Numbered from the stretch's first letter, positions 34,971 to 44,438 are shown. The stretch is 64,000 bases of DNA from DAHUYF01 sp035553515 (GCA_035553515.1 DATNDG010000011.1:52505-116504), one strand, 5' to 3'. Notes: generated by a model not told the origin, from the sequence alone. Numbers and translations are program-made.

Positions 34971-36695
34971 CTAATAACGGCAAATGACGTTGACCAGCGC
35001 CTGGCGCTTCTCGCTGGTGACGATCTCTGCCGCGCGCCGCAGAGCCGGCAGCAGCTTCTCAGGCCTATCGACCCGGGCGCCATAGCCGCCGCTTGCCTCG
35101 ACCAGCTTCTCATAGGCTGGGCTCGGGCCGAGATCGGCGAGGAGACGTCCGCCGTCCCGTGCCGCGACGCCGTTCTTGTAGAGATCGAGCGTGGCATTAC
35201 GCACGGCGCCGTAGAGCCCGTTATTGAAGATGACGACCAGGATCGGCAGATCGTCCACCGCCGCCACCCAATGGCAGGCGGTAGGATTGGCGAAGACATA
35301 GGCGCCGTCGCCGAGCGTGGCCACCACCAGCCGGTCGGGCGCTGCAAGCTTGGCGCCGAGCGCTGCGCCGAAGCCCCAGCCGAGCCCGCCCGCGGGGCTC
35401 AGGCCGAAATAGCTGCCGGGCAGGCTGCGCGGGCAATGCTCGAGCCGCAGCGGATACTCGTTGACGATGAGCGCTTCGGGCCCGACCGCCTCGCCGATGG
35501 CGCGGCTCAGATAGGCCGGCGTGATGTGCCGGGCCGCCGCGTCGCGATCGGTCTCGGCGCGGCGGCGCTCGGCGAGCCCGGCGGCGCGCTCGGCGAGCTC
35601 ACGCCGGCGCAGCACGATGGCGGGCGCCTCGGGCGAAAGCCGCGCGGCGAGGGCGCGCTCCAGTGCGGCGAGCGCCGCCGGCGCCACAGCCGTGAGCGAG
35701 AGATCGGCGGGAAATCCTCGCATCGGATAGCGCAGAAAGGCCGGATCCTCGCCGATATGAACAATACGCGCGCCGACGGGCGGTCCCTCGATCGAGGGAA
35801 TCCACGGCACGTCGCATTCGACGATGAGCACGAGATCGGCCTCGTCGAGAAGCGGCCGCGGCTGAAAGCCCTGATGCAGCGGGTGCGCGGTAGGGAGCGC
35901 CAGGTAGCGCTGATTGAAGGCGACCACCGGAAGCGCGAAGCGTTCGGCCAGCGCGGCGAGTGCCGCGACGCCCTCAGCGGTGCGGCCGATCCCCGCGGTG
36001 ATGATCAGCGGCTTCTTCGCCGCGGCGAGCCACTCGGCTGCCGTGTCGATCGCCTGCGGATCGGGAAAGGGCAGGCGCGGTGCCTCTCGGCGCGGCGCTT
36101 CTGCCGCCGCGCCGGCGGCGGCGCTCGCCAGGATCTCACGCGGCAGCGTCAGATAGACGGGCCCGCGCGGCGAGGTCATCGCCGCCTCGAAGGCGCGCGC
36201 TAGCACCGCGTCCACCTGATCGGCAAGCCGCAGCTCGTAATCCCATTTGACCAGCTCGCGCACCATGCCCGCCTGGTCGAACATCTCCTGCGCCCATTGG
36301 ATGTAGCGGGTGCGGGCGCCCGGATGGCCACTTTCGGAGAGCGGCGAGCGGCCGGCCAGCAACACCATAGGCACGTTGTCGCGCGCGGCGTTGATCAGCG
36401 GGTTGATGGCGTTGGCGGTGCCGACATTGGTGTGGACCATCACCGCCTGGGGCCTCCCCGACACCATGTAGACGCCATGCGCCATGGCGACGGCGGCGGT
36501 CTCGTGCGGCACCAGCATCGGCCTCGGCACCGCGGCGCCGTTTTCCGCCGCGCGCGCGAAGCCCTCGATGATCGATGGGAAATCGGTGCCGGGATTGGCG
36601 AAGAACCAATCGACGCCATGCGCCTTCAGACCCTTGAGCAGGGCATCGGCCGCGCTCGGCGCATTCGGACGATCAGCGGCGGGCTCGCGATCCAT
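34971..36695 (-). CDS. thiamine-diphosphate-dependent enzyme (acetolactate synthase/benzoylformate decarboxylase family)
   Basis: The 574-residue three-domain TPP enzyme has catalytic Glu in LVPHETAAVAMAHG (PYR domain, about residue 67), a central Rossmann-like domain, and the PP domain motif LGDGAYVFANPTACHW with the GDG...N pattern and FNNGLYG. It decarboxylates a 2-keto acid or ligates two of them; the exact reaction is unclear. It is oriented opposite to the oxygenase genes. The start at 36695 is preceded by GGAGGAG; the frame open to 36755 lacks one. There is no regulatory small subunit (ilvH-like) nearby, arguing against biosynthetic acetolactate synthase. Confidence 0.87.
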   Translation of the reverse strand: MDREPAADRPNAPSAADALLKGLKAHGVDWFFANPGTDFPSIIEGFARAAENGAAVPRPMLVPHETAAVAMAHGVYMVSGRPQAVMVHTNVGTANAINPLINAARDNVPMVLLAGRSPLSESGHPGARTRYIQWAQEMFDQAGMVRELVKWDYELRLADQVDAVLARAFEAAMTSPRGPVYLTLPREILASAAAGAAAEAPRREAPRLPFPDPQAIDTAAEWLAAAKKPLIITAGIGRTAEGVAALAALAERFALPVVAFNQRYLALPTAHPLHQGFQPRPLLDEADLVLIVECDVPWIPSIEGPPVGARIVHIGEDPAFLRYPMRGFPADLSLTAVAPAALAALERALAARLSPEAPAIVLRRRELAERAAGLAERRRAETDRDAAARHITPAYLSRAIGEAVGPEALIVNEYPLRLEHCPRSLPGSYFGLSPAGGLGWGFGAALGAKLAAPDRLVVATLGDGAYVFANPTACHWVAAVDDLPILVVIFNNGLYGAVRNATLDLYKNGVAARDGGRLLADLGPSPAYEKLVEASGGYGARVDRPEKLLPALRRAAEIVTSEKRQALVNVICRY

Positions 36696-36819
36696 GGGCG
36701 CTCTCCTCCGGGATGGCGTCGCGCGACTGTCCTGCGCGGCTTGTGGCCGCGTCAAGAGCGGGCTTGACGGGGCGCGCCGCGGCCGCCGTAATCCCGCGGG
36801 TCGTCAAAGGAGCGCCGCC

Positions 36820-37725
36820 ATGGGCATTCTGGGGCTCGAGCGCGTCGTCTACGGGGTCGAGGATCTGGCGCTGGCGCGTCGCTTCTTCGCGGAGTGGGGG
36901 CTTGCCGCGGAGGGTGACGCGTTTCGCACTGCGGACGGTGGCGAGGTGAGGCTGCGCGCGATGGACGATCTGGCGCTGCCGGCGGCTGTCGAGCACGGTT
37001 CGACCGTGCGCGAGATCGTCTGGGGCGTTACGCCGAGCGACGAGCTCGAAGCACTCACCCGGCGCATCGCCGGCGTCACGCGCGTTACCCGCGGCAGCGA
37101 CGGCAGCGCGCATTTCTTCGATCCTGCCGGCTTCGGCGTGGCGCTGACCCCGACGGGACGGCGCACGCTGCCGGTCGAGGAGGTCCCGGTCAACACGCCG
37201 GAGCGGCGCGGGCGCATCGACACCGTCGGTGCCTTCTACAAGCGCGCGCGGCCGCGCCGCATCGGCCACATCGTGCTGCAAGTGCCCGAGATCGCGCCGG
37301 TCGAGCGCTTCTATTGCGAGGCGCTGGGCTTCTGGCTCTCCGACCGCTATCCCGGCCGCGGCGTGTTCCTGCGCGGCCAGGCGGAGGCGGACCACCACCA
37401 GCTCTTTCTGCTGCAGAGCCCGGATGGCAAACCGCATTTCCATCATCTCGCCTTCGAAGTGCATGACGTGCACGAGGTGTTCGGCGGCGGCCTCGCCTTT
37501 GCCGAGTGCGGCTGGGAGACGCATATCGGCCCGGGCCGGCATGTCATATCGTCCTGCTATTTCTGGTACTTCAAAAATCCCTGCGGCGGTTCGGTCGAGT
37601 ATTTCGCCGATATGGATTCACTGACCTCCGCCTGGCAGCCGCGCGAGATGCCGCAAACGCCGGAATGGTTCGCCGAATGGGCGCTCGCCTCGGGCGTGCG
37701 CCAATTTGGCGGCGTGCAGCGGTAG
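36820..37725 (+). CDS. VOC-family extradiol-type dioxygenase/glyoxalase-fold protein
   Basis: The 301-residue protein contains two VOC modules. The C-terminal one carries a likely metal triad: His in RIGHIVLQVP, His in FHHLAFEVHD and Glu in SVEYFADMD, as in type I extradiol ring-cleavage dioxygenases. The N-terminal module (GLERVVYGVEDLALARRFF) is degenerate, again as in catechol 2,3-dioxygenases. Ring cleavage would follow the Rieske oxygenase step. ATG 36820 follows AAAGGAG; the longer open frame from 36484 lies antisense to the TPP gene. Confidence 0.85.
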   Translation: MGILGLERVVYGVEDLALARRFFAEWGLAAEGDAFRTADGGEVRLRAMDDLALPAAVEHGSTVREIVWGVTPSDELEALTRRIAGVTRVTRGSDGSAHFFDPAGFGVALTPTGRRTLPVEEVPVNTPERRGRIDTVGAFYKRARPRRIGHIVLQVPEIAPVERFYCEALGFWLSDRYPGRGVFLRGQAEADHHQLFLLQSPDGKPHFHHLAFEVHDVHEVFGGGLAFAECGWETHIGPGRHVISSCYFWYFKNPCGGSVEYFADMDSLTSAWQPREMPQTPEWFAEWALASGVRQFGGVQR

Positions 37726-37761
37726 GGGCCGGCGGCGGCAAGCCCGCTATACGTCCGTCGA

Positions 37762-38547
37762 CTACCGCCCCGTGTATTTTGGCTTGCGCTTCTCCAGGAA
37801 GGCGCGCACGCCTTCGCGATAATCCTCCGACTGGGCGGCGAGCGCGTATTGGTCGCGGTCCATGAAGCTCACCGCGTGATGGAGCGCGGTACTGGCGGCG
37901 TTGACGCCTTCCTTGCACATGCGCACCTGCACCGGCGGCAACGCTGCGACGCGCTCGGCCATGGCCATCGCCGCATCGAACGCGCCGCCCGCCGGCGCCA
38001 CCTCGTCGACCAGGCCCCAGTCGCGGGCGCGCTTGGCGTCGAGGCGCTCGGCCATCACCGTGAGCCGCTTGGTGCGCGCCGGACCCATCAGCGCCACCAG
38101 CCGCGGCACGGATTGCCAGCTCATATTCATGCCGCGTTCGATCTCCGGTACGTAGAAGCGCGCGCCGGTGCCGGCGAGCCGCAGATCGAGTGACGCCGCC
38201 AGCGCCACGCCGCCGCCGACGCACCAGCCTTCGATGGCGCAGAAGCTCATCGGCTCGAGAGTTTCCCAGGCGCGGCAGAGGCGCGGCCCCAGGGCCTGCA
38301 GCCGCCGCCGCTCAGCGAGACCGACCTCGCCCAGGGCCGCCTCGCGCAAGTCGAAGCCCAAGGTGAACACATCGGGCGCGCCGGCGAGGATGACGGCCGA
38401 GATCTCCGTGTCGTCCTCGAAGCCGCGCGCGGCGTGTGTAAGGTCACGCATGATCTGGCGTGACAGCGCGTTCTTGCCGTCACCGAGCTCGAAGCGCACG
38501 ATCGCGATGCGGGATTTGCGCTCGATCCGAACCGGGGATGCGCTCAT
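37762..38547 (-). CDS. enoyl-CoA hydratase/isomerase family protein
   Basis: The 261-residue crotonase-fold protein has the oxyanion segments ILAGAPDVFTLGFDLRE and EGWCVGGGVALAASLDLRLA. The usual catalytic glutamates of hydratases (A-x-x-G-E and D-x-G-E regions) are not obvious: GARFYVPEIERGMNMSW carries one Glu. It therefore may be an isomerase or hydrolase variant acting on acyl-CoA. It is coupled (ATGA overlap) to the SnoaL-like gene upstream on the same strand. Confidence 0.87.
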   Translation of the reverse strand: MSASPVRIERKSRIAIVRFELGDGKNALSRQIMRDLTHAARGFEDDTEISAVILAGAPDVFTLGFDLREAALGEVGLAERRRLQALGPRLCRAWETLEPMSFCAIEGWCVGGGVALAASLDLRLAGTGARFYVPEIERGMNMSWQSVPRLVALMGPARTKRLTVMAERLDAKRARDWGLVDEVAPAGGAFDAAMAMAERVAALPPVQVRMCKEGVNAASTALHHAVSFMDRDQYALAAQSEDYREGVRAFLEKRKPKYTGR

Positions 38548-39053
38548 GGATGGCCTCCCGCTCGGTCGCCGACGCAGCGCGCGAGATAGGCTTCGACCGC
38601 GGGGCGTGCGCGCAGCTCGCGCGCCCAGCGCTGCATCACCTTCTCCATCCGCGGCGCGGCGACGCCGAGCTGGGCCATGGCGACGCCGGCATTGACGGAT
38701 TCGCTGTAGTCGCGGATCAGTCCGCCTTGGAGCTCGAAGCGGCTCATGCCGTCGATGATCACGCGCTTTCCGGCGAACTCCGGGAGCTTCGAGGTGAAGG
38801 TGGAGAGCGACCACGCATAGCCCAGCGCGCCGTCGCAGACCGGGTCGAACATTTCCCAGCGGTAATCCGCCGCATCGCGGTGGAAGAAGTTCTCGAGCAT
38901 CTCGGCGATCGCCGCGCGGCCGCGATGGTCGCCATAGATATAGTCGTGATAGACCGCATCCTCGGTGAAGCAGCGCGCGAAACGCTCGCCGTCTCCCGCC
39001 TCTGCCGTGCCGGTGAGCGCGCGCAGCAACCCGGCGAATTCCTCCCTGGTCAT
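38544..39053 (-). CDS. SnoaL-like/NTF2-fold protein
   Basis: The 169-residue protein has the NTF2-like pattern: an N-terminal helix (LLRALTGTAEAGDGERFARCF), TEDAVYHDYIYGDHRGRAAI, and a later RVIIDGMSRFELQGGLIRDYSE strand, similar to SnoaL cyclases, limonene-epoxide hydrolase-like proteins and related uncharacterised enzymes. The start at 39053 is preceded by GGAGGGC. It is the first gene of a pair with the enoyl-CoA hydratase-like gene. Confidence 0.8.
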   Translation of the reverse strand: MTREEFAGLLRALTGTAEAGDGERFARCFTEDAVYHDYIYGDHRGRAAIAEMLENFFHRDAADYRWEMFDPVCDGALGYAWSLSTFTSKLPEFAGKRVIIDGMSRFELQGGLIRDYSESVNAGVAMAQLGVAAPRMEKVMQRWARELRARPAVEAYLARCVGDRAGGHP

Positions 39054-39239
39054 GGCCTTTGCCCTCCGATTTTCGCGCAGTCTAGCATTGCGCGGCGCTG
39101 TTGCGTTCAACGAGAGGAACCGGCAGGCAAGTCTGCCCACGCGTTAGACGGGAACGACGCGGCCCAGCCTCGGGTTGGCGATGCCGAGGGCGGCGGTCGC
39201 GGTAGCGGCCGCCGCCTGCGGTTTCAACAGACCGAGGCA

Positions 39240-39686
39240 ATGCGCATGAGAGGTAAAACAGGCAAAGGCATGCTCACCGCCGCCGCGACAGCGGCGATGC
39301 TGGCGTTTTCGCTCCCGCTCGCCCTTGCCGCCAGCAGCGGCGGCGCCGGCACTGGCGCGACCGGCTCCGGCACTTCCAGCGGCAGCACCGGCATGACCGG
39401 CGAGGGCAGCGGCACGCCCGGCGCGCTCAATCCCGGCCCGAATTCCAGTCCCGGCTTGAGCGGCAGCGCGCCTGACAATGCCGACCCGAATGCCACCACG
39501 GGCCGCGGCTCGGGCAGCTCGGTGCCTCCGTCGCAGAACGGCGTGACGAATTACGGCCCCGGCGGGACCGCGCCGCTGCCGGGATCGCCGGCAGGAACGC
39601 CGGGCAATACGCCGGGCAGCCTCGGCACAGGCGGCGTCAACAGCTCGCCCGCCGGCGGCAATCCGGGCTCGACCATCGGCCGCTAA
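39240..39686 (+). CDS. secreted low-complexity Gly/Ser/Pro/Thr-rich protein
   Basis: The 148-residue protein has a clear signal peptide (MLTAAATAAMLAFSLPLALA-AS) followed by about 115 residues made almost only of G, S, T, P, N and A (e.g. GAGTGATGSGTSSGSTG). There are no cysteines and no recognisable domain. It is probably an intrinsically disordered periplasmic or surface protein. ATG 39246 is an alternative start. Convergent with the GST gene. Confidence 0.65.
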   Translation: MRMRGKTGKGMLTAAATAAMLAFSLPLALAASSGGAGTGATGSGTSSGSTGMTGEGSGTPGALNPGPNSSPGLSGSAPDNADPNATTGRGSGSSVPPSQNGVTNYGPGGTAPLPGSPAGTPGNTPGSLGTGGVNSSPAGGNPGSTIGR

Positions 39687-39692
39687 TCCGGC

Positions 39693-40631
39693 CTAGCCGC
39701 GCGTCGAAGGGATCGAGAAATCGATCCGTGGCCCGAGCGGGATCACCCCGCTCGGGTTCACGCGCCGCTGGCTTCCGTAGTAGTGCGTCTTGAAGTTCTC
39801 GAGATCGACCGTCGCCGCCACGCCCGGCCGGTGATAGAGCGCGCGCGTATAGTCCCAGAGCGCGGGATAGTCGTAGACATGGCGCAGATTGCATTTGAAA
39901 TGGCCGTAATAGACGGCATCGAAACGGACCAGGGTCGGGAAGAGCCGCCAATCCGCCTCGGTGAGCCGGTCGCCGAGGAGATAGCGGCGGCCGGAGAGCC
40001 GTTCCTCGAGCTGGTCGAGCGTCTCGAAAAGCGCGCGGACGGCGCGTTCATGCGGCTCTTGCCGCGTCGCGAATCCCGCCTTGTAGACGCCGTTGTTGAC
40101 GGTGTCGTAGATGCGCGTGTTGAGCGCGTCGATCGCTTGGGCGAGCTCCGGCGGGTAATAGTCGCTGCGCTCATCCGTGAAGGCGTCGAAGGCCCGATTC
40201 AGCATGCGGATGATGTCGGCGGATTCGTTGCTGACAATGGTTGCCGTCTTCTTGTCCCAGAGGATCGGCACGCTCGCCCGGCCGGTATAGCGGGGGTCCG
40301 CGCGCTGATAGATCTCATAGGCGTAGCGTGCGCCGGTGAGCGGATCGGGCGCCGCGAAGGTCCACCCGTTCTCGAGCATCAGCGGTTCGACAAAGCTCAC
40401 CGAGATCACGGATTCGAGACGCTTCAGCAGGCGGAACAGCAAGGTGCGGTGACACCACGGGCAAGCCAGCGCCAGGAAGAGATGATAGCGGCCCGGCTCG
40501 GCCGGGAAGCCCGAGCTGCCATCGGCGGTGATCCAGCGCCGGAAGACCGTGCTCGGCCGCTCGAAAGCGCCGCCGGTCTTCTCGGTATCATACCAGTCGT
40601 CCCGCCACGTGCCGTCGACGAGCAATCCCAT
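39693..40631 (-). CDS. glutathionyl-hydroquinone reductase-like GST (Xi class)
   Basis: The 312-residue protein has the Xi-class features: FPAEPGRYHLFLALACPWCH with the CPWC catalytic cysteine, then LESVISVSFVEPLMLENGWTF, ATIVSNESADIIRML, and an all-helical C-terminal domain with YYGHFKCNL, as in YqjG/PcpF/Ecm4. It reduces glutathionyl-(hydro)quinones in the cytoplasm, a repair function fitting a region with ring-oxidising enzymes. ATG 40631 starts the alignment; the frame is open to 40814 inside the next gene. It ends 7 bp from the dppF-like stop. Confidence 0.9.
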   Translation of the reverse strand: MGLLVDGTWRDDWYDTEKTGGAFERPSTVFRRWITADGSSGFPAEPGRYHLFLALACPWCHRTLLFRLLKRLESVISVSFVEPLMLENGWTFAAPDPLTGARYAYEIYQRADPRYTGRASVPILWDKKTATIVSNESADIIRMLNRAFDAFTDERSDYYPPELAQAIDALNTRIYDTVNNGVYKAGFATRQEPHERAVRALFETLDQLEERLSGRRYLLGDRLTEADWRLFPTLVRFDAVYYGHFKCNLRHVYDYPALWDYTRALYHRPGVAATVDLENFKTHYYGSQRRVNPSGVIPLGPRIDFSIPSTRG

Positions 40632-40638
40632 GAACCAC

Positions 40639-41640
40639 CTATCTGGTGGCGAGCGCGCCGGCAGTGAAGTGGCAGGCGACGAATTGTCCGGGCGCGATCT
40701 CGCGCAGCTGCGGCTCCTCGGCGGCGCAGCGCGCTTGCGCCATGGCGCAGCGCGTGCGAAAGCGGCAGCCCGAGGGTGGTGCGATCGGCGAGGGCGGCTC
40801 GCCTCGTACCGCACTGTCCGGCAGAGCCGCGTCCGGGTCGGGCAGCGGGATGGCGCGCAGCAGCACCGTCGTATAGGGATGCGCCGGCCGCTCGAACACC
40901 TGCTCCGCCGGGCCGAGCTCGCAGAGCTTGCCGAGATACATCACCGCAACCCGGTCGCTCACCGCCTTCACCACCGCCAGGTCATGCGCGATGAAGATCA
41001 GGGTGAGGCCGTAGCGGGCCTTCATTTCCTCGAGCAGGTTCAGGATCTGTGCGCGGATCGAGACATCGAGCGCCGAGACCGGCTCGTCGCAGACCAGCAG
41101 CTCCGGCTCCAGCACGAGCGCGCGGGCGATCGAGATGCGCTGGCACTGTCCGCCGGAGAATTCATGCGGCAGGCGGCGCATCACGAGATCGGGCTCGAGC
41201 CCGACCGCATCGAGGACGGCGCGCACGCGGCGGCGGCGCTCGGCAAGATCCTTGACGCCGGCGATGATCAGCGGCTCGGCCACGATATCGCCGACGCGGC
41301 GGCGCGGGTTGAGCGAGGCGATCGGATCCTGAAAGACGAGCTGGATGCGCCGGCGCAGAGCACGCAGCCGCTCCCTGCCTTGCCGGGCAAGGTCGAGCCC
41401 TTCGAACAGCACCTTGCCAGCGGTGGGGCGGGTGAGCTGCAGCACGGCGCGCCCCAGCGTGGACTTGCCGCAGCCGCTCTCGCCGACGAGTCCCAGCGTC
41501 TCGCCGCGGGCGAGGTCGAAGCTGACATCGGAGACGGCGTGGACGCGATAGGCGCCGGCGCCGTACTCGACCGCGAGGTGCTCGACCCTGAGCAGCATCG
41601 GTCCCGGCCTCAGCTGCGCCGTTCCGCTGCCGGCCATCAC
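40639..41640 (-). CDS. oligopeptide/dipeptide ABC transporter ATP-binding protein (DppF-like)
   Basis: This 333-residue ATPase has Walker A GESGCGKST, signature EFSGGQCQRISIARAL, Walker B LLVCDEPVSALD, and the C-terminal oligo_HPY extension with the cysteine cluster CRFRTRCAMAQARC (likely Fe-S) typical of DppD/F. It is the last gene of the minus-strand transporter operon and overlaps the DppD-like gene by 4 bp. Confidence 0.92.
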   Translation of the reverse strand: MMAGSGTAQLRPGPMLLRVEHLAVEYGAGAYRVHAVSDVSFDLARGETLGLVGESGCGKSTLGRAVLQLTRPTAGKVLFEGLDLARQGRERLRALRRRIQLVFQDPIASLNPRRRVGDIVAEPLIIAGVKDLAERRRRVRAVLDAVGLEPDLVMRRLPHEFSGGQCQRISIARALVLEPELLVCDEPVSALDVSIRAQILNLLEEMKARYGLTLIFIAHDLAVVKAVSDRVAVMYLGKLCELGPAEQVFERPAHPYTTVLLRAIPLPDPDAALPDSAVRGEPPSPIAPPSGCRFRTRCAMAQARCAAEEPQLREIAPGQFVACHFTAGALATR

Positions 41641-42629
41641 GCCTCTGCCGTGGCGCGCAAGGGGAGCGGGAACCAGCAGGCATAGCGGTGCCCGCCGTTT
41701 TCTGCGACCAACGGCGGCGCCTCTCCGCGGCAGCGGTCGCGCACATAGCGGCAGCGCGCCGCGAAGGGACAGCCGGGCACCGGCCGCGTCGGGTCGGGCG
41801 GCTGGCCCGGAATGGCCGCCAACCGCGTGTGCGGCGGCGCGTGCAGCCGCGGAATCGCCGACAGCAGCGCCTCGGCATAGGGGCTTCGCATCTCCTTGAA
41901 GAGCGCGCGCGTCGGCGCACGCTCGAGGATGCGCCCCGCATACATGACCGCGACCTCGTCGGTGCGCCCGGCGACCACGCCGAGGTCATGAGTGATGAGG
42001 ATCATCGCCATCCGACGCTTCTGCCGCTCGCGCGCGAGCAGGTCGAGGATCTGCGCCTGTACCGTGACGTCGAGAGCGGTGGTCGGCTCGTCGGCGATCA
42101 GCAGGCGCGGCTCGCAGGAGAGCGCGATGGCGATGGCGACGCGCTGGCGCATGCCGCCCGAGAGCTGATGCGGGTATTGGCGCGCGCGGCGCTCCGGCTC
42201 GGGAATGCCGACCTCGGCGAGCAACGCCACGGCGCGCGCCGCCGCGGCGCGCGGGCCGAGGCCCAGATGCTCGCGCATGGTCTCGGCGATCTGGCCGCCG
42301 ATGGTGAGCACCGGGTTGAGCGAGGTCATCGGGTCCTGGAAAACGGCGGCGATTTCGCGCCCGCGCAGCCGGCGGAGCTGGCGCGGGGCGAGCCGGAAAA
42401 GGTCGCTTCCATCGAAGCGCGCGACCCCGCCGACCCGGGCGCCCGGCGGCAGCAGCCGCAGCAGGGCGCGCGACAGCATGGTCTTGCCGGAGCCGCTCTC
42501 GCCGACGATGCCGAGGCTCTGGCTCGGCGCCAGCGACAGGCTGACGCCCGACACCGCCCGCAAGAGTCCGCGCGCGGTCGGCAGCTCGACCGTGAGGCCC
42601 TCGATCTCGACGAGCGGCGTCGCGCTCAC
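41637..42629 (-). CDS. oligopeptide/dipeptide ABC transporter ATP-binding protein (DppD-like)
   Basis: The 330-residue ATPase has Walker A GESGSGKTM, signature QLSGGMRQRVAIAIAL, Walker B LLIADEPTTALD, H-loop LITHDLGVVAG, and a C-terminal PGCPFAARCRYVRDRC cluster as in DppD. I place the start at GTG 42629, which overlaps the permease stop (GTGA). It works as a heterodimer with the DppF-like ATPase. Confidence 0.92.
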   Translation of the reverse strand: MSATPLVEIEGLTVELPTARGLLRAVSGVSLSLAPSQSLGIVGESGSGKTMLSRALLRLLPPGARVGGVARFDGSDLFRLAPRQLRRLRGREIAAVFQDPMTSLNPVLTIGGQIAETMREHLGLGPRAAAARAVALLAEVGIPEPERRARQYPHQLSGGMRQRVAIAIALSCEPRLLIADEPTTALDVTVQAQILDLLARERQKRRMAMILITHDLGVVAGRTDEVAVMYAGRILERAPTRALFKEMRSPYAEALLSAIPRLHAPPHTRLAAIPGQPPDPTRPVPGCPFAARCRYVRDRCRGEAPPLVAENGGHRYACWFPLPLRATAEA

Positions 42630-43501
42630 GACGGGCCGTGCCGGGGATCGGTGAGCGCGCGCAGCGTGTCGCCGACCAGGTTGAAGGCGAGTACGGTCAG
42701 GAACATGGCTGCGGCGGGAATGAAAGCGATATGCGGCGCGCCGTCGAGGCTGTCGCGCCCCTCGGCGATCATGCTGCCCCAGCTCGGCGTCGGCGGCGGC
42801 ACGCCGAGTCCGAGAAAGCTCAGGATGCCTTCGGCGACGATGATGATGGCGATCAGCAACAGGAAATAGGCGCCGAGCAGCGGTGCGATGTTGGGCAGAA
42901 TCTCGCGCAGCAGGATGCGCGCGGGGCCGGCGCCGAGCGCGCGTGCCGCGGTGACGAATTCGCGCTCGCGGATGGCAAGCGTCGCGGCGCGCGCGACGCG
43001 CGTCACCGCCGGCACCGTGAGCACCGCCAGCACGAGGATGACATTGGCGACCGACTGGCCGAGATAGGCCACGATGGCAAGTGCCAGCACCAGCGGCGGA
43101 AAGGCCAGCAGCACGTCGGTGCCGCCGATGGTGAGCGTCTCGAAGGTGCCGCGGAAATAGCCCGACAGCATGCCGAGGAAGGTGCCGAGGAGCGTGGCGC
43201 CGAGCGGCGCCAGCACGCCGATTTCCAGCGAAGCGCGCGCGCCGTAGATGACGCGGGCGAGAATGTCGCGGCCGAGCGCGTCGGTGCCAAGGAAATGCGA
43301 GAGGCTCGGCGGCGCGCGCCGCGCCAGCAGCTCTTGGCGGAAGGGATCGGCGAGCGGCAGCAGATCGGCGAAAATCGCCAGCGTCACGACCAGCGCGATC
43401 CACAGCACGGCCGCCCAGAAGACGATGCCGAGGCCGCGTCGCCGGCGCACCGGCGTGTCGAGCTCGATCGGCAGATTGGCGGCCGTATCAAGCGCGGCCA
43501 T
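42626..43501 (-). CDS. oligopeptide/dipeptide ABC transporter permease (DppC-like)
   Basis: The 291-residue permease has the OppC_N-type first helix, the typical HFLGTDALGRDILARVIYGARASL segment after it, and the EAA loop EREFVTAARALGAGPARILLREILPN. It forms the inner-membrane channel with the DppB-like subunit, whose 3' end it overlaps by 14 bp. Confidence 0.92.
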   Translation of the reverse strand: MAALDTAANLPIELDTPVRRRRGLGIVFWAAVLWIALVVTLAIFADLLPLADPFRQELLARRAPPSLSHFLGTDALGRDILARVIYGARASLEIGVLAPLGATLLGTFLGMLSGYFRGTFETLTIGGTDVLLAFPPLVLALAIVAYLGQSVANVILVLAVLTVPAVTRVARAATLAIREREFVTAARALGAGPARILLREILPNIAPLLGAYFLLLIAIIIVAEGILSFLGLGVPPPTPSWGSMIAEGRDSLDGAPHIAFIPAAAMFLTVLAFNLVGDTLRALTDPRHGPS

Positions 43502-44438
43502 GGCGGATACGCGGGTCGAGCACGGCGTAGAGCAGGTCGACGAGGAAATTGACGAGGACGAAGCCGATGGCGACGAGCAGCACGCCGCCCTCGAGGATGA
43601 TGAAGTCGCGCAGGTAGATCGATTCCACGAGCAATCGACCGATGCCGGGCAGTGCGAAAATCGATTCCGTGATCACCGCCCCGCCGATGAGCCGCCCGAT
43701 ATTGAGGCCTACCACGGTAACGAGGGTGAGCGAGGAGGGCTTCAGGGCGTGCACCAGCAGGATGCGCCGCTCGGGCAGGCCTTTCGCCCGCGCCAGCGCG
43801 ATATAGTCCTCCTGCAGGGTCGAGACCATGTCGCTGCGCAGCACGCGCATCACCGTCGGCCATTCGAGCAGCGCCAAGGTCGCGCCCGGCAGTGCCATGC
43901 TGCGGAGATTTCCGAGCACGTCCTGCGACAGCGGCACATAGGCGGTGGCGGGAAGCCAGCGGAGCTGCACCGCGAAGACGAAGATCAGCAGGATCGCCAG
44001 CATGAAGGGCGGCACCGAGAGGCTGGCGAAAGCGATGCCGGAGACGGCGCGGTCGAACACCGAGCCGGGCCGTACCGCGCAGAGAATCGCGAGCGGCACG
44101 CCGATGAGGACGCCGCCGAGTTCGGCGATGACGAGGAGCTCGAGCGAGACCGGCAGGCGGGAGGCGACCGCGTGCAGCACCGCCTCGCCGGTGCGGTGCG
44201 AGGTGCCGAAATCTCCGTGCAGCACGCCGCAGAGCCAGCGCAGGTATTGCTGCCAGAGCGGCAGGTCGAGGCCGAGCTTCTGATGCAGCGCGGCGACATT
44301 CTCCGGGGTCGCCTGATCGCCGAGCATGACGATGGCGAGATCGCCGGGCAGCAGATTGGCGATCAGGAAGGTAAAGGCCGTGACCGCAAGGATGACGGGA
44401 ACGAGATAGACGAGCCTGCGCCCGATCAAACCCAGCAT
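43488..44438 (-). CDS. oligopeptide/dipeptide ABC transporter permease (DppB-like)
   Basis: The 316-residue permease starts RRLVYLVPVILAVTAFTFLI and contains LPGDLAIVMLGDQATPE, QQYLRWLCGVLHGDFGTS and the EAA loop YIALARAKGLPERRILLVHALK, all typical of DppB/OppB. The start ATG 44438 lies 7 bp after the binding-protein stop. The open frame continues to 44570 over the binding-protein gene without family character. Confidence 0.92.
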   Translation of the reverse strand: MLGLIGRRLVYLVPVILAVTAFTFLIANLLPGDLAIVMLGDQATPENVAALHQKLGLDLPLWQQYLRWLCGVLHGDFGTSHRTGEAVLHAVASRLPVSLELLVIAELGGVLIGVPLAILCAVRPGSVFDRAVSGIAFASLSVPPFMLAILLIFVFAVQLRWLPATAYVPLSQDVLGNLRSMALPGATLALLEWPTVMRVLRSDMVSTLQEDYIALARAKGLPERRILLVHALKPSSLTLVTVVGLNIGRLIGGAVITESIFALPGIGRLLVESIYLRDFIILEGGVLLVAIGFVLVNFLVDLLYAVLDPRIRHGRA

